Shown here piece by piece: positions 1 to 10,988 of a DNA stretch of 64,000 nucleotides (the first letter of the stretch is position 1; the number at the start of each line of letters is the position of its first letter). Source of the DNA: Allolobophora icterica (lineage: Eukaryota > Annelida > Clitellata > Crassiclitellata > Lumbricidae). The notes below the pieces were generated by a model. It was not told the DNA's origin, did no database searches, and saw nothing but the letters and a program-made list of their open reading frames with translations. The stretch lies in contig OY744606.1 in assembly GCA_963556255.1 (NCBI GenBank), positions 76,090,768 through 76,154,767 on the forward strand, given 5' to 3'. The translations under genes and the position numbers were made by a program.

Positions 1-288
1 CCGGCTCAATACATTTGGCGGCCCTAGGCAAAATGGCGGCCCTAGGCAAACCGGCGGCCCTAACCAAACCCGTTGGAAAATTTTTTTTCCGTCATGCTAA
101 TTTCATCTTTTTGGAAATTTAATCAAATATCAGAACTTTTTTAGGAATTCACGGTTACACTAACACTATATTACTTCCATCTAGCGAAGAATAATTAAAT
201 AATTTTCGAAAAATGTAAAATTGGCGGCCCCTAAAAATCGGCGGCCCTAGGCGGCTGCCTAGTTCGCCTAACGGACGAACCGGGCCTG
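1..288. mobile_element. hAT-like MITE, cut by the window start
   Basis: The segment is built from repeats of GGCGGCCCTAGGCAAA at both ends around an AT-rich middle. It ends in ACCGGGCCTG at 279-288. The reverse complement of that end (CAGGCCCGGT) continues naturally into the first bases of the window (CCGGCTC), so about five bases of the left terminus are probably missing. CAGG-type termini suggest the hAT superfamily. No target duplication can be checked because the left flank is outside the window. Confidence 0.45.
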
Positions 289-838
289 ATCACCCCTCCC
301 ATATTGTGGTTTCGATTACTCCAGAATTTGAATTTTGATGCCTCGATTTGTTAAAATAGAATCAGTTGAGTGATGAGGAAATAATGAAAGATTATATTTT
401 AATCCTGATCGATGTGTCTTTCAGAGTTTCTACTTTCAAGTTCTCTTTTCCCCTTACACGCGTCAGAGTAGGCCTATGACCTTTCCAAGTAAAGGTCACG
501 CTCAGCGCCGTCGAGTGGCTTGGTTAGATACACAGGTTGGCTACATTGGTTAGCGTACAAGGCCTCTACGTAAAGGCGCCTCAAAGTCATCATCTGGGTA
601 TGGACCTGATTACGACTTGGTTTTAATGGCCAATCGGCGATGGAATTTACAAATACAATTTCAATTTCTAAGCACGTGTGCTTGCAGAGCCGGCGCTTTG
701 GAGGCTCAAATTTCTACGGGGCCTCCAAATTTAGCTGGGCATTTGACCTATTTGTGACTGTTTGTTTCTGAAACTCACGCACATATTTAAGCTACAATTT
801 CAATTTCTTTGGCACGGTGAACTGCGTTTTGTTAAATG
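289..838. other. unassigned DNA
   Basis: No coding region or recognisable repeat was found. One TAGGCCTA octamer lies near 474. Confidence 0.5.
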
Positions 839-839
839 A

Positions 840-1002
840 CTGTTCATATTGACAGTCGAGTCTTAGTCTTGGTCTTGCAAGACCAGGACCAAGACTTTGA
901 ACCTCAAGACCAAGACCAAGACTTTGAACCTCAAGACCAAGACTTTGAACCTCAAGACCAAGACCAAGGCTTTTGATCTCAAGACCAAGACCAACATTTT
1001 TT
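840..1002. repeat. CAAGACC minisatellite with a hairpin head
   Basis: Imperfect tandem units of CAAGACCAAGACTTTGAACC, with lengths alternating between about 18 and 24 bp, run from about 893 to 1000. The first 40 bases (about 853-893) form an inverted repeat, GTCTTAGTCTTGGTCTTG followed by CAAGACCAGGACCAAGAC, so the array begins with a stem-loop of the same sequence. Confidence 0.7.
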
Positions 1003-1067
1003 AAAAACGAACTCTAACGCACTCGAGACCAAGGCCGATGTGTTCTTGCCGTTCGCATACCGATCGT

Positions 1068-1210
1068 GTCTTACTTAAGAGATTTCAGTCTCTACCTAAA
1101 ACGATGTGGCACCCATTCAAACGGGCAGCGGTTGCGAAGGATCTCACCCGATAAATTCATCGAAAAATGAGCAGGGGTGAGGCCATACGGTCGCCATAGA
1201 AAAACGTGTA
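1068..1210. repeat. diverged repeat, copy 1 of 2 (second copy about 1598-1757)
   Basis: The two segments share AGAGATTT, GTGGCA, GGGCAGCG, TAAATTCAT, AAAATGAGCAGG and GAGGCCATACG in the same order and spacing. They are therefore diverged direct copies of one unit. No coding potential or target duplication was seen, and the family was not identified. Confidence 0.6.
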
Positions 1211-1235
1211 CATTTGCAGTTTCTGTTCACAGGGT

Positions 1236-1368
1236 GAGAATTGTCGGGGTTGGGGGTTTAACACCCCCCCCCCGTCTTTCTTAGGACCCCGCAGTAAAGT
1301 CTTAATTGCACACCTCAACTCCATGTAAATCAAAGTCTAACCCCCCCAGTCTTTTTCCTACAATTCTC
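1236..1368. mobile_element. possible MITE with poly-G/poly-C arms
   Basis: Short terminal inverted repeats GAGAATTGT and ACAATTCTC bound a segment with G-rich left and C-rich right inner arms. The layout resembles the better supported MITEs in this window, but no clear target duplication is visible, so this is tentative. Confidence 0.3.
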
Positions 1369-1597
1369 ATACTGTCGGTTCACCGAAGATAGGTGAAGGA
1401 ATTCCAGTGGCCCGTGCATGCAAGGAGACACTTAGGCATATGTGCGTTGGCCAATTATTGTCTTCTAGATACTGCATGTCAGGATCTAGAACTTAATCTA
1501 GAAGGATCTAGAAGGCAGTGGTTATAGCCTCTGCATTGTTAGGGAGTATACGTCAAGGCGTCTCCATGCCTGAGAATACCCGTCCACTTCCCGAGGG

Positions 1598-1757
1598 TCG
1601 TTTCTTTCAGAGATTTGAATCTCTGGCTAGCTCGGTAACCTTAAATGGTGTGGCAACCATAATAACGGGGCAGCGATGATGAGGGTAATCATCTGCTAAA
1701 TTCATTGCAAAATGAGCAGGATCGAGGCCATACGACTATAGATATGGAAAAGCGGTT
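1598..1757. repeat. diverged repeat, copy 2 of 2
   Basis: Homologous to 1068-1210, with shared blocks in the same order and orientation. Function and origin are unknown. Confidence 0.6.
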
Positions 1758-1788
1758 AGCCTGGCTAAGCTTGCGTGTGGATCGTCGC

Positions 1789-1860
1789 CTGTCTTTGGTG
1801 TGACCTTGGCACGTGTCTATGGTCATAATAGACACGTGTCCAAGGTCAAACCAAGGACAG
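1789..1860. repeat. 32-bp-arm inverted repeat (hairpin)
   Basis: The left arm (1789-1820) and right arm (about 1828-1860) are complementary over about 32 bp with about three differences and a loop of about 7 bases. Both arms carry the core GACACGTGTC/CACGTGTC next to a CCTTGG motif. It could be a foldback element, a small structured RNA, or the palindromic centre of an old MITE. Confidence 0.65.
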
Positions 1861-2059
1861 TCGACCCCTCGATGCTGCACGTGCATGCCCTGAACACTCT
1901 TCTCGGAAGACTCTTCATGAATTGTGAATGGATTTCCTTACTACGAGACCTGTCTTCCGTAGAACTATAATTATTATCAAAGGGTGTAGTTAATAAGGGC
2001 TCGGATCACTTCCTTTGAGATCACTAACAACCTATTATTATTCTATACTTAGGGTTAAT

Positions 2060-2232
2060 GGTCACTGCAGGCGGCGATCTTGTTTGACAGGTAGGGGAAA
2101 TATAGGACACTTTTGAACTGATCTAGGCGAAAAAATGTTTCGCGTTCCCGCGCGTAATAATTAGTTCACTTTCTTGGCGTTTCTTCAAAATGTGGGGCAA
2201 CTGTAGCCTATACTGTGTCCCCATTGTTATAG
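2060..2232. repeat. dispersed repeat family B, copy 1
   Basis: The segment shares ordered blocks with 17262-17460: GATCTTGTTTGACAGGT, ACTTTTGAACTGATCT, a run of A followed by a CG-rich block, then TTGGCGTTTCTTCAAAAT. Neither copy is coding. The repeat class was not identified. Confidence 0.6.
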
Positions 2233-2544
2233 GTGGGGGTCTGTCCCCTCGATCCAACCGGGATCGCCGCCCATGAGTCTATAGCAATTTTAATAATTAT
2301 TAGATCAACAGTTGTAATACTATTAGTACCAAGGTACATGGTTATTATTATCATTTCACCCCCAAAAAATAAAATAAAAAACCAACAGGGTTCTTATTTG
2401 GGTATACCAGAAACAAATGAACACTGGCATGGACATTGACGTCATGAAAATATATTTAAGCTCTCTTGCCACTAAGCCAGGGAAATAGCGCTTAGTAAAT
2501 GTTCAGATTCATTTATTTCGATCAACTTAGCGTGAACATCTAGA

Positions 2545-2725
2545 TACATGGCGCTGTATAAAGTAGGAGGTAACTAATGATGCCTTGCAGGATTTTCTCA
2601 AGATCGATACACAGAGGTAATCTCAGGAGTGGTTTGAACCCATACCCTGCCTGCTGCAAGGCAAGCACTTGATCAATGTGCGCGTTGTATCGGAGGAATA
2701 ATACATGTGACCCTATCGACTGCCT
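2545..2725 (-). mobile_element. tRNA-derived SINE, family 2, diverged copy
   Basis: Read on the - strand, a tRNA-like head carries the B-box-like TGGGTTCAAACC preceded by GTGCTTGCCTTGCAG. It is followed by GATCTTGAGAAAATCCT. The clearer copies at 52625-52815 and 59212-59458 have the same layout, including CTTGAGCAAGTC after the tRNA part. The copy is old and its ends are approximate. Confidence 0.5.
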
Positions 2726-2814
2726 GAGACAACAAATTGATCTCCATAATTTATTATGTGCCCGAGGAGTGAATACGAATAGCCAAATCAACTACTTTTC
2801 ATTCCAAACTCAAC

Positions 2815-3724
2815 TAATTCCCTTTTCTACAACATTGATTCTTCTCAGATAAAATGGCTGCAAACAGTTCAGAATGCTCTCACCTGCGCAGTCACCAAAA
2901 CTTCCAAACACTACCACATAACCCTTGTTCTCAAATCACTTCATTGACTAAAGGTCCCTCAGGGCATGCATTACATTATTTTAACATCATGTATCGGATA
3001 TAGTTGTATACTGTAGCCTATAAGGGGCCATCATCTTGGTCATGAGTGCTCCCGAAATTCCAATAGGCCTAAACAACAAGAACATTACAAAATTGTTATA
3101 TCTTAACTACAACGCCCTTCAAACCAGTGTTTAATCTAGTCCCCCTGTTCTGGGGGGGGAAACAAGGTTTCTGGGGGGGGGGAATTCCCCCCCAAAGGTC
3201 TCTACCTTACAATATTGCTGAGCTGTGGGTGGGAAACTTCAATCCTGGGGGGAAATTCCCCCCCCCCCCAAAGACGTCTAGATTAAACACTGCTTCAAAC
3301 GTCTCGATACTTTTATATTCGCCAGCTATTCGGCATCCAACCACCCAGGTCCACTCGCTCATTTTATCTTTCTCTATCTCGACCTCCAGTCTCCTCCCCT
3401 CTGAAATTCTGCAATGTATGCCTCACTATCTCCGCCAGTTTGCTCATCCTCCTATCTCGCCTGTTAATTTCACCTCTCCTCCGCTTGCACTCGATCTACT
3501 CCAATATGCTTTTCCACTCACGAATTAAAACCGCTCTTCAAGCTATCCCATTCCTTTCAGCGTCGATCTCGTGACCGAGTCTTGCCAACAGTTGATCAAA
3601 ACGTGAAAAATACTTTTATTCTTAGAACGCTTTATTCATATTGACCAGAGAATGTCAATTTCATATGATGTTTGTACACCGGAATGCGTTTTAGCACCTG
3701 GTACAATAAAGAATGTAAGCTTAC
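2815..3724 (+). mobile_element. CR1/L2-type LINE remnant, split by a MITE
   Basis: The + strand near 2852-2945 reads KWLQTVQNALTCAV and then HITLVLKSLH, the post-RT region typical of CR1/L2 LINE ORF2 (xxVQNxxAR..HITPVLxxLHWLP). A stop interrupts it. The element is broken by the hAT MITE at 3125-3292. Beyond the MITE it continues as a diverged tail ending in AATAAAGAATGTAAG followed by CTTA repeats near 3708-3730, typical of a LINE 3' end. It is non-functional. Confidence 0.6.
3125..3292. mobile_element. hAT MITE, complete, 168 bp
   Basis: Perfect 15-bp terminal inverted repeats (CAGTGTTTAATCTAG) are flanked by a perfect 8-bp target duplication, CTTCAAAC (3117-3124 and 3293-3300). The 8-bp duplication and CAGTG ends are hallmarks of the hAT superfamily. 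The interior carries G-runs on the left and C-runs on the right, so the whole element can fold back. It has no coding capacity and must have been moved by a transposase in trans. Confidence 0.9.
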
Positions 3725-3785
3725 TTACTTACAAATAGGCGCGGCCTATATGGATGTGTATTTATTGCGTGTATGAATGTTTGTA

Positions 3786-4068
3786 TGGGGTGCGCAAGAG
3801 TCTGCCGGTTAGCGCGCTGATACTGTGAACCGAGAGGTCTGGGGTTCAAATCCCCACGAGGGTAAAAATTTCATTTCGAGATTTCTGCTCCACCTGCGCC
3901 CCCTAGTCAACTCAGCTATAGAATGAGTACTCTGACCGCACACTGTCGGTGGGAAGACCAAATGGCGAGTGAGAGGACTGACCAGTGGCCACCCGCTCTC
4001 GTACACCGAGGCTAAGAAAAGTGAAGTCGCTAACGCCATACCCAAGGCTTAGATAAAGTGACTGCTGA
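3786..4068 (+). mobile_element. tRNA-derived SINE, family 1, copy 1
   Basis: The tRNA-like head has an A-box-like GGTTAGCGCGCTG (about 3807-3819) and a B box GGTTCAAATCC (about 3843-3853), followed by a tRNA-unrelated body. The body is clearly homologous to 42404-42682, sharing GATTTCTGC, CCAC.TGCG, ATGAGTAC.CTGACCG and GGTGGGA. The pol III boxes make it a SINE rather than a functional tRNA gene. Confidence 0.8.
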
Positions 4069-4074
4069 AAATGT

Positions 4075-4531
4075 GTACATATATGTGTATGTATGTGTGT
4101 TCTTACGCATGTGTGTATGTGTATATATATGCTTACACGCATTTATTGCAGACAAAATATTAATATCGAACGTCATCTAAATGCACGCGCACGTATTACG
4201 TATGCATTCATCTGTCCGCGCGTCGGTGCGTATGTGCGCGCGAGATTATTCGTTGCCATGGCAACGCCGATCGTCGTATTGACCTCCAATCGACCGCTGG
4301 CTTCCTGGTCAAGGTCGAAGGTCACGAGGTCACGTCATCATTCTCGTGAAACGATTCACAAGCTCATTCATGATTGCTATCACGTGTTTTATAGTCGTAT
4401 AAGTCTAAGTCCGTACATATATACACATCTATAATTAAACATATTTGTATATCTATATATAGTTGGACTTAGACTGTTTATAATCGTATCAGTCTAAGCC
4501 CATATATATATATACACACATATATATATAC

Positions 4532-4606
<75 letters not shown>

Positions 4607-4620
4607 CTTACGGCTTTATA
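4075..4620. repeat. AT-rich tract with long TA microsatellite
   Basis: TGTATG-type repeats lie near 4075-4135 and a long (TA)n tract at about 4499-4602. Between them is unassigned sequence with no supported gene. Confidence 0.7.
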
Positions 4621-4652
4621 ATCCTATCAGTGTACCTCCGTATATATATATA

Positions 4653-4918
4653 CAGGGCTTTTTTTCAGCCGGAACGAGCCGGAACGGCGTTCCGGCACCT
4701 TTTTTCAGCTACTAAAAATATTTTTTTAATTTTAATAATAAAAACAATAATTTTTTTTTAAAATTTAATTTAAGTGTTTTTGAACTGTTTTCAGTGTTTA
4801 TTCAGACCCCTACCAACACCCAATCCCGTTTTTCTCGTGATTTTAGCCCGACCATAAATGTTGCGTTCCGGAACCTATTGTTCCGTTCCGGAACCTTTTT
4901 TCTAGAAAAAAAGCACTG
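4653..4918. mobile_element. hAT-like MITE, 266 bp
   Basis: Ends are CAGGGCTTTTTTTC and, in reverse complement, CAGTGCTTTTTTTC, a 14-bp inverted repeat with one mismatch. Just inside each end lie GGAACG/GTTCCG motifs in inverted arrangement. The element sits in a TA repeat, so the flanking TATATATA copies are compatible with an 8-bp duplication but do not prove it. It is non-coding. Confidence 0.75.
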
Positions 4919-4929
4919 TATATATATAT

Positions 4930-5405
4930 AGTGTTAGATTAGATTAGATTGGACTGGATTAACTGAATTCCCATTGCATAACATTATATCGAATCACATA
5001 ACATTACATATAAATCACGTCACACCACGACACATGACATGACACCATGTCACATCACGTATCACATTGCATGACATTAGGCCCTACATTGCACCACATT
5101 ACATTACAATTCATTACACTACATCACATCACATGATATTACGTCACATTACGGCACATAACATCTAGTTTTATCTTGTTGCATTTCAATATATTGCACC
5201 ACTCCACTCTACAACACACCACATGACGCCACATCACCTCACTTAGCATTGCAGCACATTAAATCACATTACACCATATCGAATCACCGCATCATATCTC
5301 TTTAAAATAAATAGCACCACATCACATCGAATCGCATCGCGTCATATCACATCGCATTGCACTGCGTCGCATCGCATCACATTCCATTGTATCACATATC
5401 ACATT
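4930..5405. repeat. degenerate pentamer satellite (CACAT/CATTA type)
   Basis: Almost the whole stretch consists of variants of ACATT, ACATC and CACAT pentamers and decamers, interrupted by point changes. It is a decayed short-period satellite without coding value. Confidence 0.7.
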
Positions 5406-5409
5406 CCGT

Positions 5410-5490
5410 TATTGTATTGTATCTAAACATTTATAAAGCGCCTCTCACAGTGTTCGCTAATCAGAGGCGCTCATTACATTTGCTTACATT
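5410..5490 (-). mobile_element. LINE 3'-tail fragment
   Basis: TTGTATTGTAT, then AAGCGCCTCTCACAGTG and CTAATCAGAGGCGC, parallels 16676-16742 (AAGCGCCTCTACCCAGTG, CCAATCAGAGG). There it forms the 3' end of a LINE read on the - strand, so this is probably a severely truncated relative. Confidence 0.45.
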
Positions 5491-5666
5491 CTTTGTATTT
5501 AATCGCATGAGATTGGTTTTGAAGAGCAGCAATCGCATGTATACATAGACTGATGATTTGGACGAATATCAACGTCGTGTCTTCCAGCCTCTGCAACCCA
5601 GTGCTTATTGGACAAACGAGATGGAATCAGATGAGTTACAAATGTTTTCGATTACCTTCTCACTTT

Positions 5667-6055
5667 CACCACCACCACCACCACCACCACCCCCACCACC
5701 ACCACCACCACCACCACCACCACCACCCCCACCACCACCACCACCACCACCACCACCACCACCACCACCTTCTCAGTTTCACGACCGCAATGGTGATGGC
5801 TATGGTGGCGTTCACCATAGCCACCACCATTGCCACCACCACCCCTACACCACCATTGCCACCACCATTGCAACCACCATTGCCACCACCATTGCCACCA
5901 CCACCACTACACCACCATTGTCACCACCATTGCCACCAACACCACTATCACCACCACCATTGCCATCACCACCCCACCAACATTGCAACCACCACCACCA
6001 TCACCACTACTACCACCACCATAGCTACCAGCACCACCACCATACCACCACCAGA
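5667..6055. repeat. (CCA)n and degenerate CCACCATTG repeat
   Basis: A nearly pure CCA trinucleotide tract (5667-5769) is followed by a longer imperfect array of ACCACCATTGCC-like units. The long His, Pro and Thr reading frames across it are products of the repeat and are not supported as genes. Confidence 0.85.
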
Positions 6056-6369
6056 AAAGAAGATGAGCAGCAGAAACAATAACAATCATAGCTGTTTTCG
6101 TTGCATCTCAGTATCTTCGTTTTTCTGATGTTTTATCTTATGCAGGACGTTGTACCTCTGCCCTTATCTTTACTTGTATGCCTGGCTCACGCTATCTCAG
6201 TCGGTCCCTAGGCCCTATGTGTGTGTGTCTGCTTGCCTGACTCTGTATGTTCCTCTGTCCCTCGTACCATGTCCCTCTATATATGTACATCTGATTAGCG
6301 TTTTATGATCTGTACGTAACACTGAATATGCCTCTGCCTCAGGTATTATGTCCCTTTATACATACTTGT

Positions 6370-6775
6370 ATATCCGTATGCATGTATGTATGTATGTATT
6401 TATTCATATATGTAAGCATGCATGTATGTATGTATGCGTGCTTGTATTTTGTATGAATGTATTTACGGACGTATGTGTAGGCCTATAGATGTATGTATGC
6501 ATGTATGTATGTATGTATGTATGCATGTGTATGTATCTGTAATGGGTGTGTATGTACGTATGTATGCATGCATATGCATGCATGCATGTATGTTTGTATG
6601 TATGTATGTATGTATGTATCCATGTATGTAAGTTTGTGTATATATGTATGTATGCCATGTATCAATACACATTATCGAGACTTTCAGTACCTAACAAAAA
6701 CGCTGTATATAAATATGTATGTGTATATATATATATGTATGTGTGTATATATATACATATATATATACATTCCTT
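6370..6775. repeat. (ATGT)n and TA microsatellites
   Basis: Imperfect ATGT/GCATGT tetranucleotides run from about 6380 to 6655, followed by TATATG tracts at about 6710-6770. Cys/Tyr/Met-rich frames here are repeat artefacts. Confidence 0.85.
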
Positions 6776-7928
6776 CGCTTCTGTGTCTCTTCATAACATC
6801 ATTTGTTCCTCTGCTTCGCACTGTATGTCATTCTGCGTAGCGCTGTGTATTCCTCTGCGTAGCGCAGTGCGGACGATGAATGTGAGCGGAACTGCAATGC
6901 CTGTGGCGAGCATAATATAGACTGGATGGGAGTTCGATCGGCTTCGTCGCTTTTCCTCTTAGGCTGCAGAGGCATCTGCGTTGCTTCCTGCGTTCCTCTA
7001 TCGCAGTTTCATTAGTCCAACGACGCAGACGATATATCTCATCAACCGAGTGATTATTCCTGGCAAATGAGCCTCGCTTCTTCGCTCGATCAGGTGTTGA
7101 GGCGCCGCGGTTCTGCTGTTGATACACTGCTGGTGTCGTTTCAGGCGATTATCGGATTCTAAACGTCTTGGCTTTTATTAATCGACTTAGCGCTCGGTTT
7201 GTTTTGAGAAGCTGAAATCTATGTGACTTTTTCTCGAGCAGTTTTTGAGTAGGCCTACTAACGTTGCGATTATTGACTAATGTCTTGGGCGTTCTGAAAT
7301 CGTCGCTATAGAAGACTGGATGAGTTTAGATAAGAAATTAAATCCACTCGAGGAAAGGCATAGACACTCGCATAATTATTGTTCTACAAAGATGTATTAA
7401 GAGCAAAAGTTTATATTACTGAATAAGTCGTGAATGCGCAGTGATTGCGTCGTCGTTTTAACTGATCGACTTTTAAAGTGGTTTTGCAATCGGAACACAA
7501 CTGTACAAAAAAAGGAGCAGCGTATGAGGGCTTTGGATGCGCAGAGACCCACTTGTTGGGCTTTTCAGCTTAGTCTACTTGTTAACAGAAGAGACTTTTT
7601 CCGCTGTCGGTCTCTGGAATAAGGATCAATTCGTCGATGTGTGAGTATGAACCAATCTCCGCAAGTGCATGGCTGGGTGGGATGTTTTCTTGTTTCTTCT
7701 TTCGTATGTGATCCATCCTACGGACTCACCAAAACCGTATTTCTGCGACTTTCTTGCACTTCAAACTAAAAATACTCCTTTTCCCCACAAGTCCAATCTT
7801 GATTCCTCCTCTTCCCCTTACCTCTTTTGCCGCTTCAATTCTAGACATCATCCATCGTAGCCGTCTGACTGTCTGTCTGCCTTACCCTTAGATCTGAACC
7901 TGGAGCCGATTTAATTTTTGTAATCGTT
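6776..7928. other. unassigned DNA
   Basis: No recognisable gene. Near 6825-6865 the word CTGCGTAGCGC occurs twice about 25 bp apart. Short open frames show no family signature. One TAGGCCTA lies near 7251. Confidence 0.5.
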
Positions 7929-8200
7929 ATCTCGAGTTTTCTACAGCGCAAAAAAGCGAAGTCGCGGGAACCAGCTTATTCACAGGCTCTTGGTTAAAAA
8001 ACATCGATAGTCTGAATCGGTTCCAAGTCGAGATCCAAAGGAGTCAGGCAGACGACTAAGGTGGATGGTGCTTAGAGTTGAAGCGTTGAGACAGGTAAGG
8101 GGCAAAGGAGGAATCAGGATAGGATTTTGTGAAAGATCGGTGTTTTCAGTTTTGAGTAGAAGACCTGTTGAGCGGTAGCAAGAGGTGAGGTTTTGACCTT
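7929..8200 (-). mobile_element. LINE 3'-end repeat family A, copy 1
   Basis: The copy shares ordered blocks with 10023-10310, 24638-24885 and 26153-26470: TCTCGAG.TTTCTACAGCGC, AAGCGAAGTCGCGG.AACCAG, CAGACG.CTAAGGTGGATGG and TCAGTTTTGAGTA. The reverse complement of the first block (GCGCTGTAGAAA) resembles CR1/L2 LINE 3' ends, so the family is read as 5'-truncated LINE tails on the - strand. Orientation and class are inferred. Confidence 0.6.
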
Positions 8201-8894
8201 ACCTGCCTATCGATTTGTTTTGACTGAGCACCGGTGAATTAGCAAAGTTCTTTGTGCCACCCCTAACATTTAAAAAATAGCTTTAACTAATAGCCTAATA
8301 ATTATATTTATTTATTGTCGTCTTGCTCAAAGTTTAAAATTAAATTTAATGTTAAATTTATGATGTTGCTTTTTTATTTTAAACTTTCAGCACTCTGGAA
8401 TGCTCCGCCCAGACCATGGCTTCGCATTATCCCTTAGCAAATCCACCACTATAGGCCCACAACTGCTGCTACTACTAATATTACTACTACTACTACTACT
8501 ACCACCACCACCACCACACCACCACCATCACCACCGCCGCCGCCGCCACCGCCACTAATAGTACTACAGTGTCACTACTACCACTGCATACATATATAAT
8601 CAAACAAACTAGGAGAATAACAGACACATGCGTTAGTTTAATTGAAATAAACAGACCTTTGCAAGTTTAATATGGTTAAGTGGATTCGGATGTGTTTTTT
8701 AAACAAATCTAAAGTAGAAAGCTGTTCCATTGATTTTATTGGCAGGGAAGTAAACGGAAGATTCTGTGATGTATGTTGGTTCCTTGTCGAGGTCCATGGG
8801 AGACACCCACTGGCGGCTTTAAGCCGTTATAAGAGGAGGAGAGTGAACTCCTGCCGTACTTCCACTATGAGGATTAATGGAGCTTTACTTCACC
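8201..8894. other. unassigned DNA with a short trinucleotide tract
   Basis: A compound (TAC)n(CAC)n(CCG)n tract lies at about 8466-8560. The rest shows no gene or recognised element. Confidence 0.5.
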
Positions 8895-9160
8895 GGTGGT
8901 GGTGGTGGTGGTGGTGGTGGTGGTGGTGGTGGTGGTGGTGGTGGTGGTGGTGGTGGTGGTGGTGGTGGTGGTGGTGGTGGTGGTGGTGGTGGTGGTGGTG
9001 GTGGTGGTGGTGGTGGTGGTGGTGGTGGTGGTGGTGGTGGTGGTGGTGGTGGTGGTGGTGGTGGTGGTGGTGGTGGTGGTGGTGGTGGTGGTGGTGGTGG
9101 TGGTGGTGGTGGTGGTGGTGGTGGTGGTGGTAATAGTAGTAGTAGGCTAGTAGTAGTTAT
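8895..9160. repeat. (GGT)n microsatellite, about 79 perfect units
   Basis: GGT repeats without interruption from 8895 to 9131 and then degrades into TAG/TAA trinucleotides to about 9160. The poly-Trp, poly-Gly and poly-Val frames are trivial translations of the repeat. Confidence 0.95.
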
Positions 9161-10022
9161 AGTGTTCACTGTTAAGACCATGCAAATAATTATACTGTAA
9201 ACAGATACAGTATATTCATCGTGAAAGGCCTTTTTGACGACGACTGCACTGTAGAGTGTAGAACTGTAGGCCTAGATGCTTAAAATCTATTGTATGCTGC
9301 GCATATAATATATAATTTATATAATAAAATTACATATTATATATATATATACTGTATCTGTTGACAATATATTGCTTAAACGCAGTTGGTGAATAGTATA
9401 ACGTCGGTCAAATTCGTTTGAAGGCGTATAAGGAGAGCATTCCTTCATCGGTTTTCACAAACATCTTAAGTCTACCAGGGCCTTTGATTTGACTTTTCAT
9501 AACCTTATCGCTCGTTTGTTCCAAATGTGTTGTTGTTGGTCTAAATTTGGGGGAAGAAGTCTGCTATGCCATTTAAATTGTATACACGAGCAGGCCCCTA
9601 ATATTGCTTAAGAAATGCGTTTGATACAAATTTTAATAATACAAAAGTTATGGATTTCCGATTACTTTTTCTAAAATTCGTCTTCAAACTGATCGAATCA
9701 CTCTGCGTAGAACAACTTTAATTAAACATTGGTCCCATATATTTTGAGGAAATGACGCACCCAGCAAATTTCTTTATTAAGTAATAAAGTATATTTAATC
9801 AATCATAATTGAAAATGCACGGTCTTCTCTCTTATATTAGGCCTACATTTATTTTTCATAAAATTATGGTATCTTTAAGACAACCCTTCCGACTTGATGG
9901 AGCGCCCGTGAATAAGCTGGTGCCATCCACTTACCTCTTAATTAGCACTTTAGAAAGAGCTTGCCATTTCTATTATCAGCGCTTAATTGGGGAAATACAG
10001 CAAAAATTCACACAGAAAATGA
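9161..10022. other. unassigned DNA
   Basis: AT-rich, with a short TA tract near 9330-9350 and TAGGCCTA near 9270 and 9838. No supported gene. Confidence 0.5.
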
Positions 10023-10310
10023 ATCGTAATCGTAATCTCCAAACTTCTAAAGCGCTACTCGAAGGACTAGAGCAGGGCACCAGACTATTCACGAGTGTTG
10101 CGTCAAATCAGAAGGGATTTTCCAAAGAGTAGTCCAAAGGAGGTCCTGAGTCCGGCTACCAAGAGGGCCAGATCAAGAGAGGAGGCAGAGCAGCTGCTAA
10201 GGTAGGTGTAGTTCAGGGCGAGAAGAATTGGAAGGCGTAGGATCAGAGGAATCAGGTTATACGAATTCTTGACAAGGTGCGACTTCAGTTTTGAGTGGAA
10301 AATGAAGGCA
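10023..10310 (-). mobile_element. LINE 3'-end repeat family A, copy 2
   Basis: Starts AATCGTAATCTCCAAACTTC, then AAAGCGCTAC, and ends in CTTCAGTTTTGAGTGGAAAA, matching the order of blocks in the copies at 7929, 24638 and 26153. It is more diverged than those. Confidence 0.5.
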
Positions 10311-10683
10311 CAACATTGCTGAAATTTACATGTAACCTTCTGAAAAGTAGAAAATGGTTGCGTTAATTAATTAATTAATTAATAATTAACATATAATTAA
10401 GAAATAGAGGAATAGGAACATGAGCCCACACTTTATATATATGTGTATATATATATATATATATATTTAAATATATGTATATATATATAATTATATATAC
10501 TTTACTTTATTAGACAACGATGCTGCAAGATTTTATAGACTAGATCCATGTCAATTTAAGACTGTCCTGTCTTATTTTGTTGAAGCCTTTTAGGTCAGTG
10601 TATAATTAATGTAGGCTAATATGGCTATTATATAGCCGACGTATGCCCCTGTGGCTTGTTATGCTTGTTGTCATATATATACA
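10311..10683. other. unassigned AT-rich DNA
   Basis: TTAATTAATT repeats near 10360-10380 and TATATA tracts at about 10435-10500. No gene seen. Confidence 0.6.
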
Positions 10684-10988
10684 CACCGTGTCTCAAAATA
10701 AACTGTGCAAAATTGTTTCTGTCAGAACTTCGTCAAATTTCCACCAATTTTAATAATTTTTGGTAGGTAGATGGCAAAATAGCTGAAATTTTATGCTATA
10801 CATAAATTTTCCACCTCACCTGACTCATGTCACCGCACTACCTTGTTAAACACAGATGTGCCAATTTCTTATACAGCGCTTAAATTTTAACAACTAGAGT
10901 GCTCAGATTTTGTTCATCAATTCGTTAGAGGGCGTCAGATGTTATTTATTAAATTTCTAATTTTAACTAGTCTACCCTCAGAAATAGC

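Noticed and set aside
5553..6128. 191-residue His/Pro/Thr-rich open frame
   Set aside because: It is a direct translation of (CCA)n and its degenerate continuation. All frames and both strands are open here.
8672..9200. Open frames of poly-Trp, poly-Gly, poly-Val and poly-Pro
   Set aside because: Products of the perfect (GGT)n microsatellite at 8895-9131.
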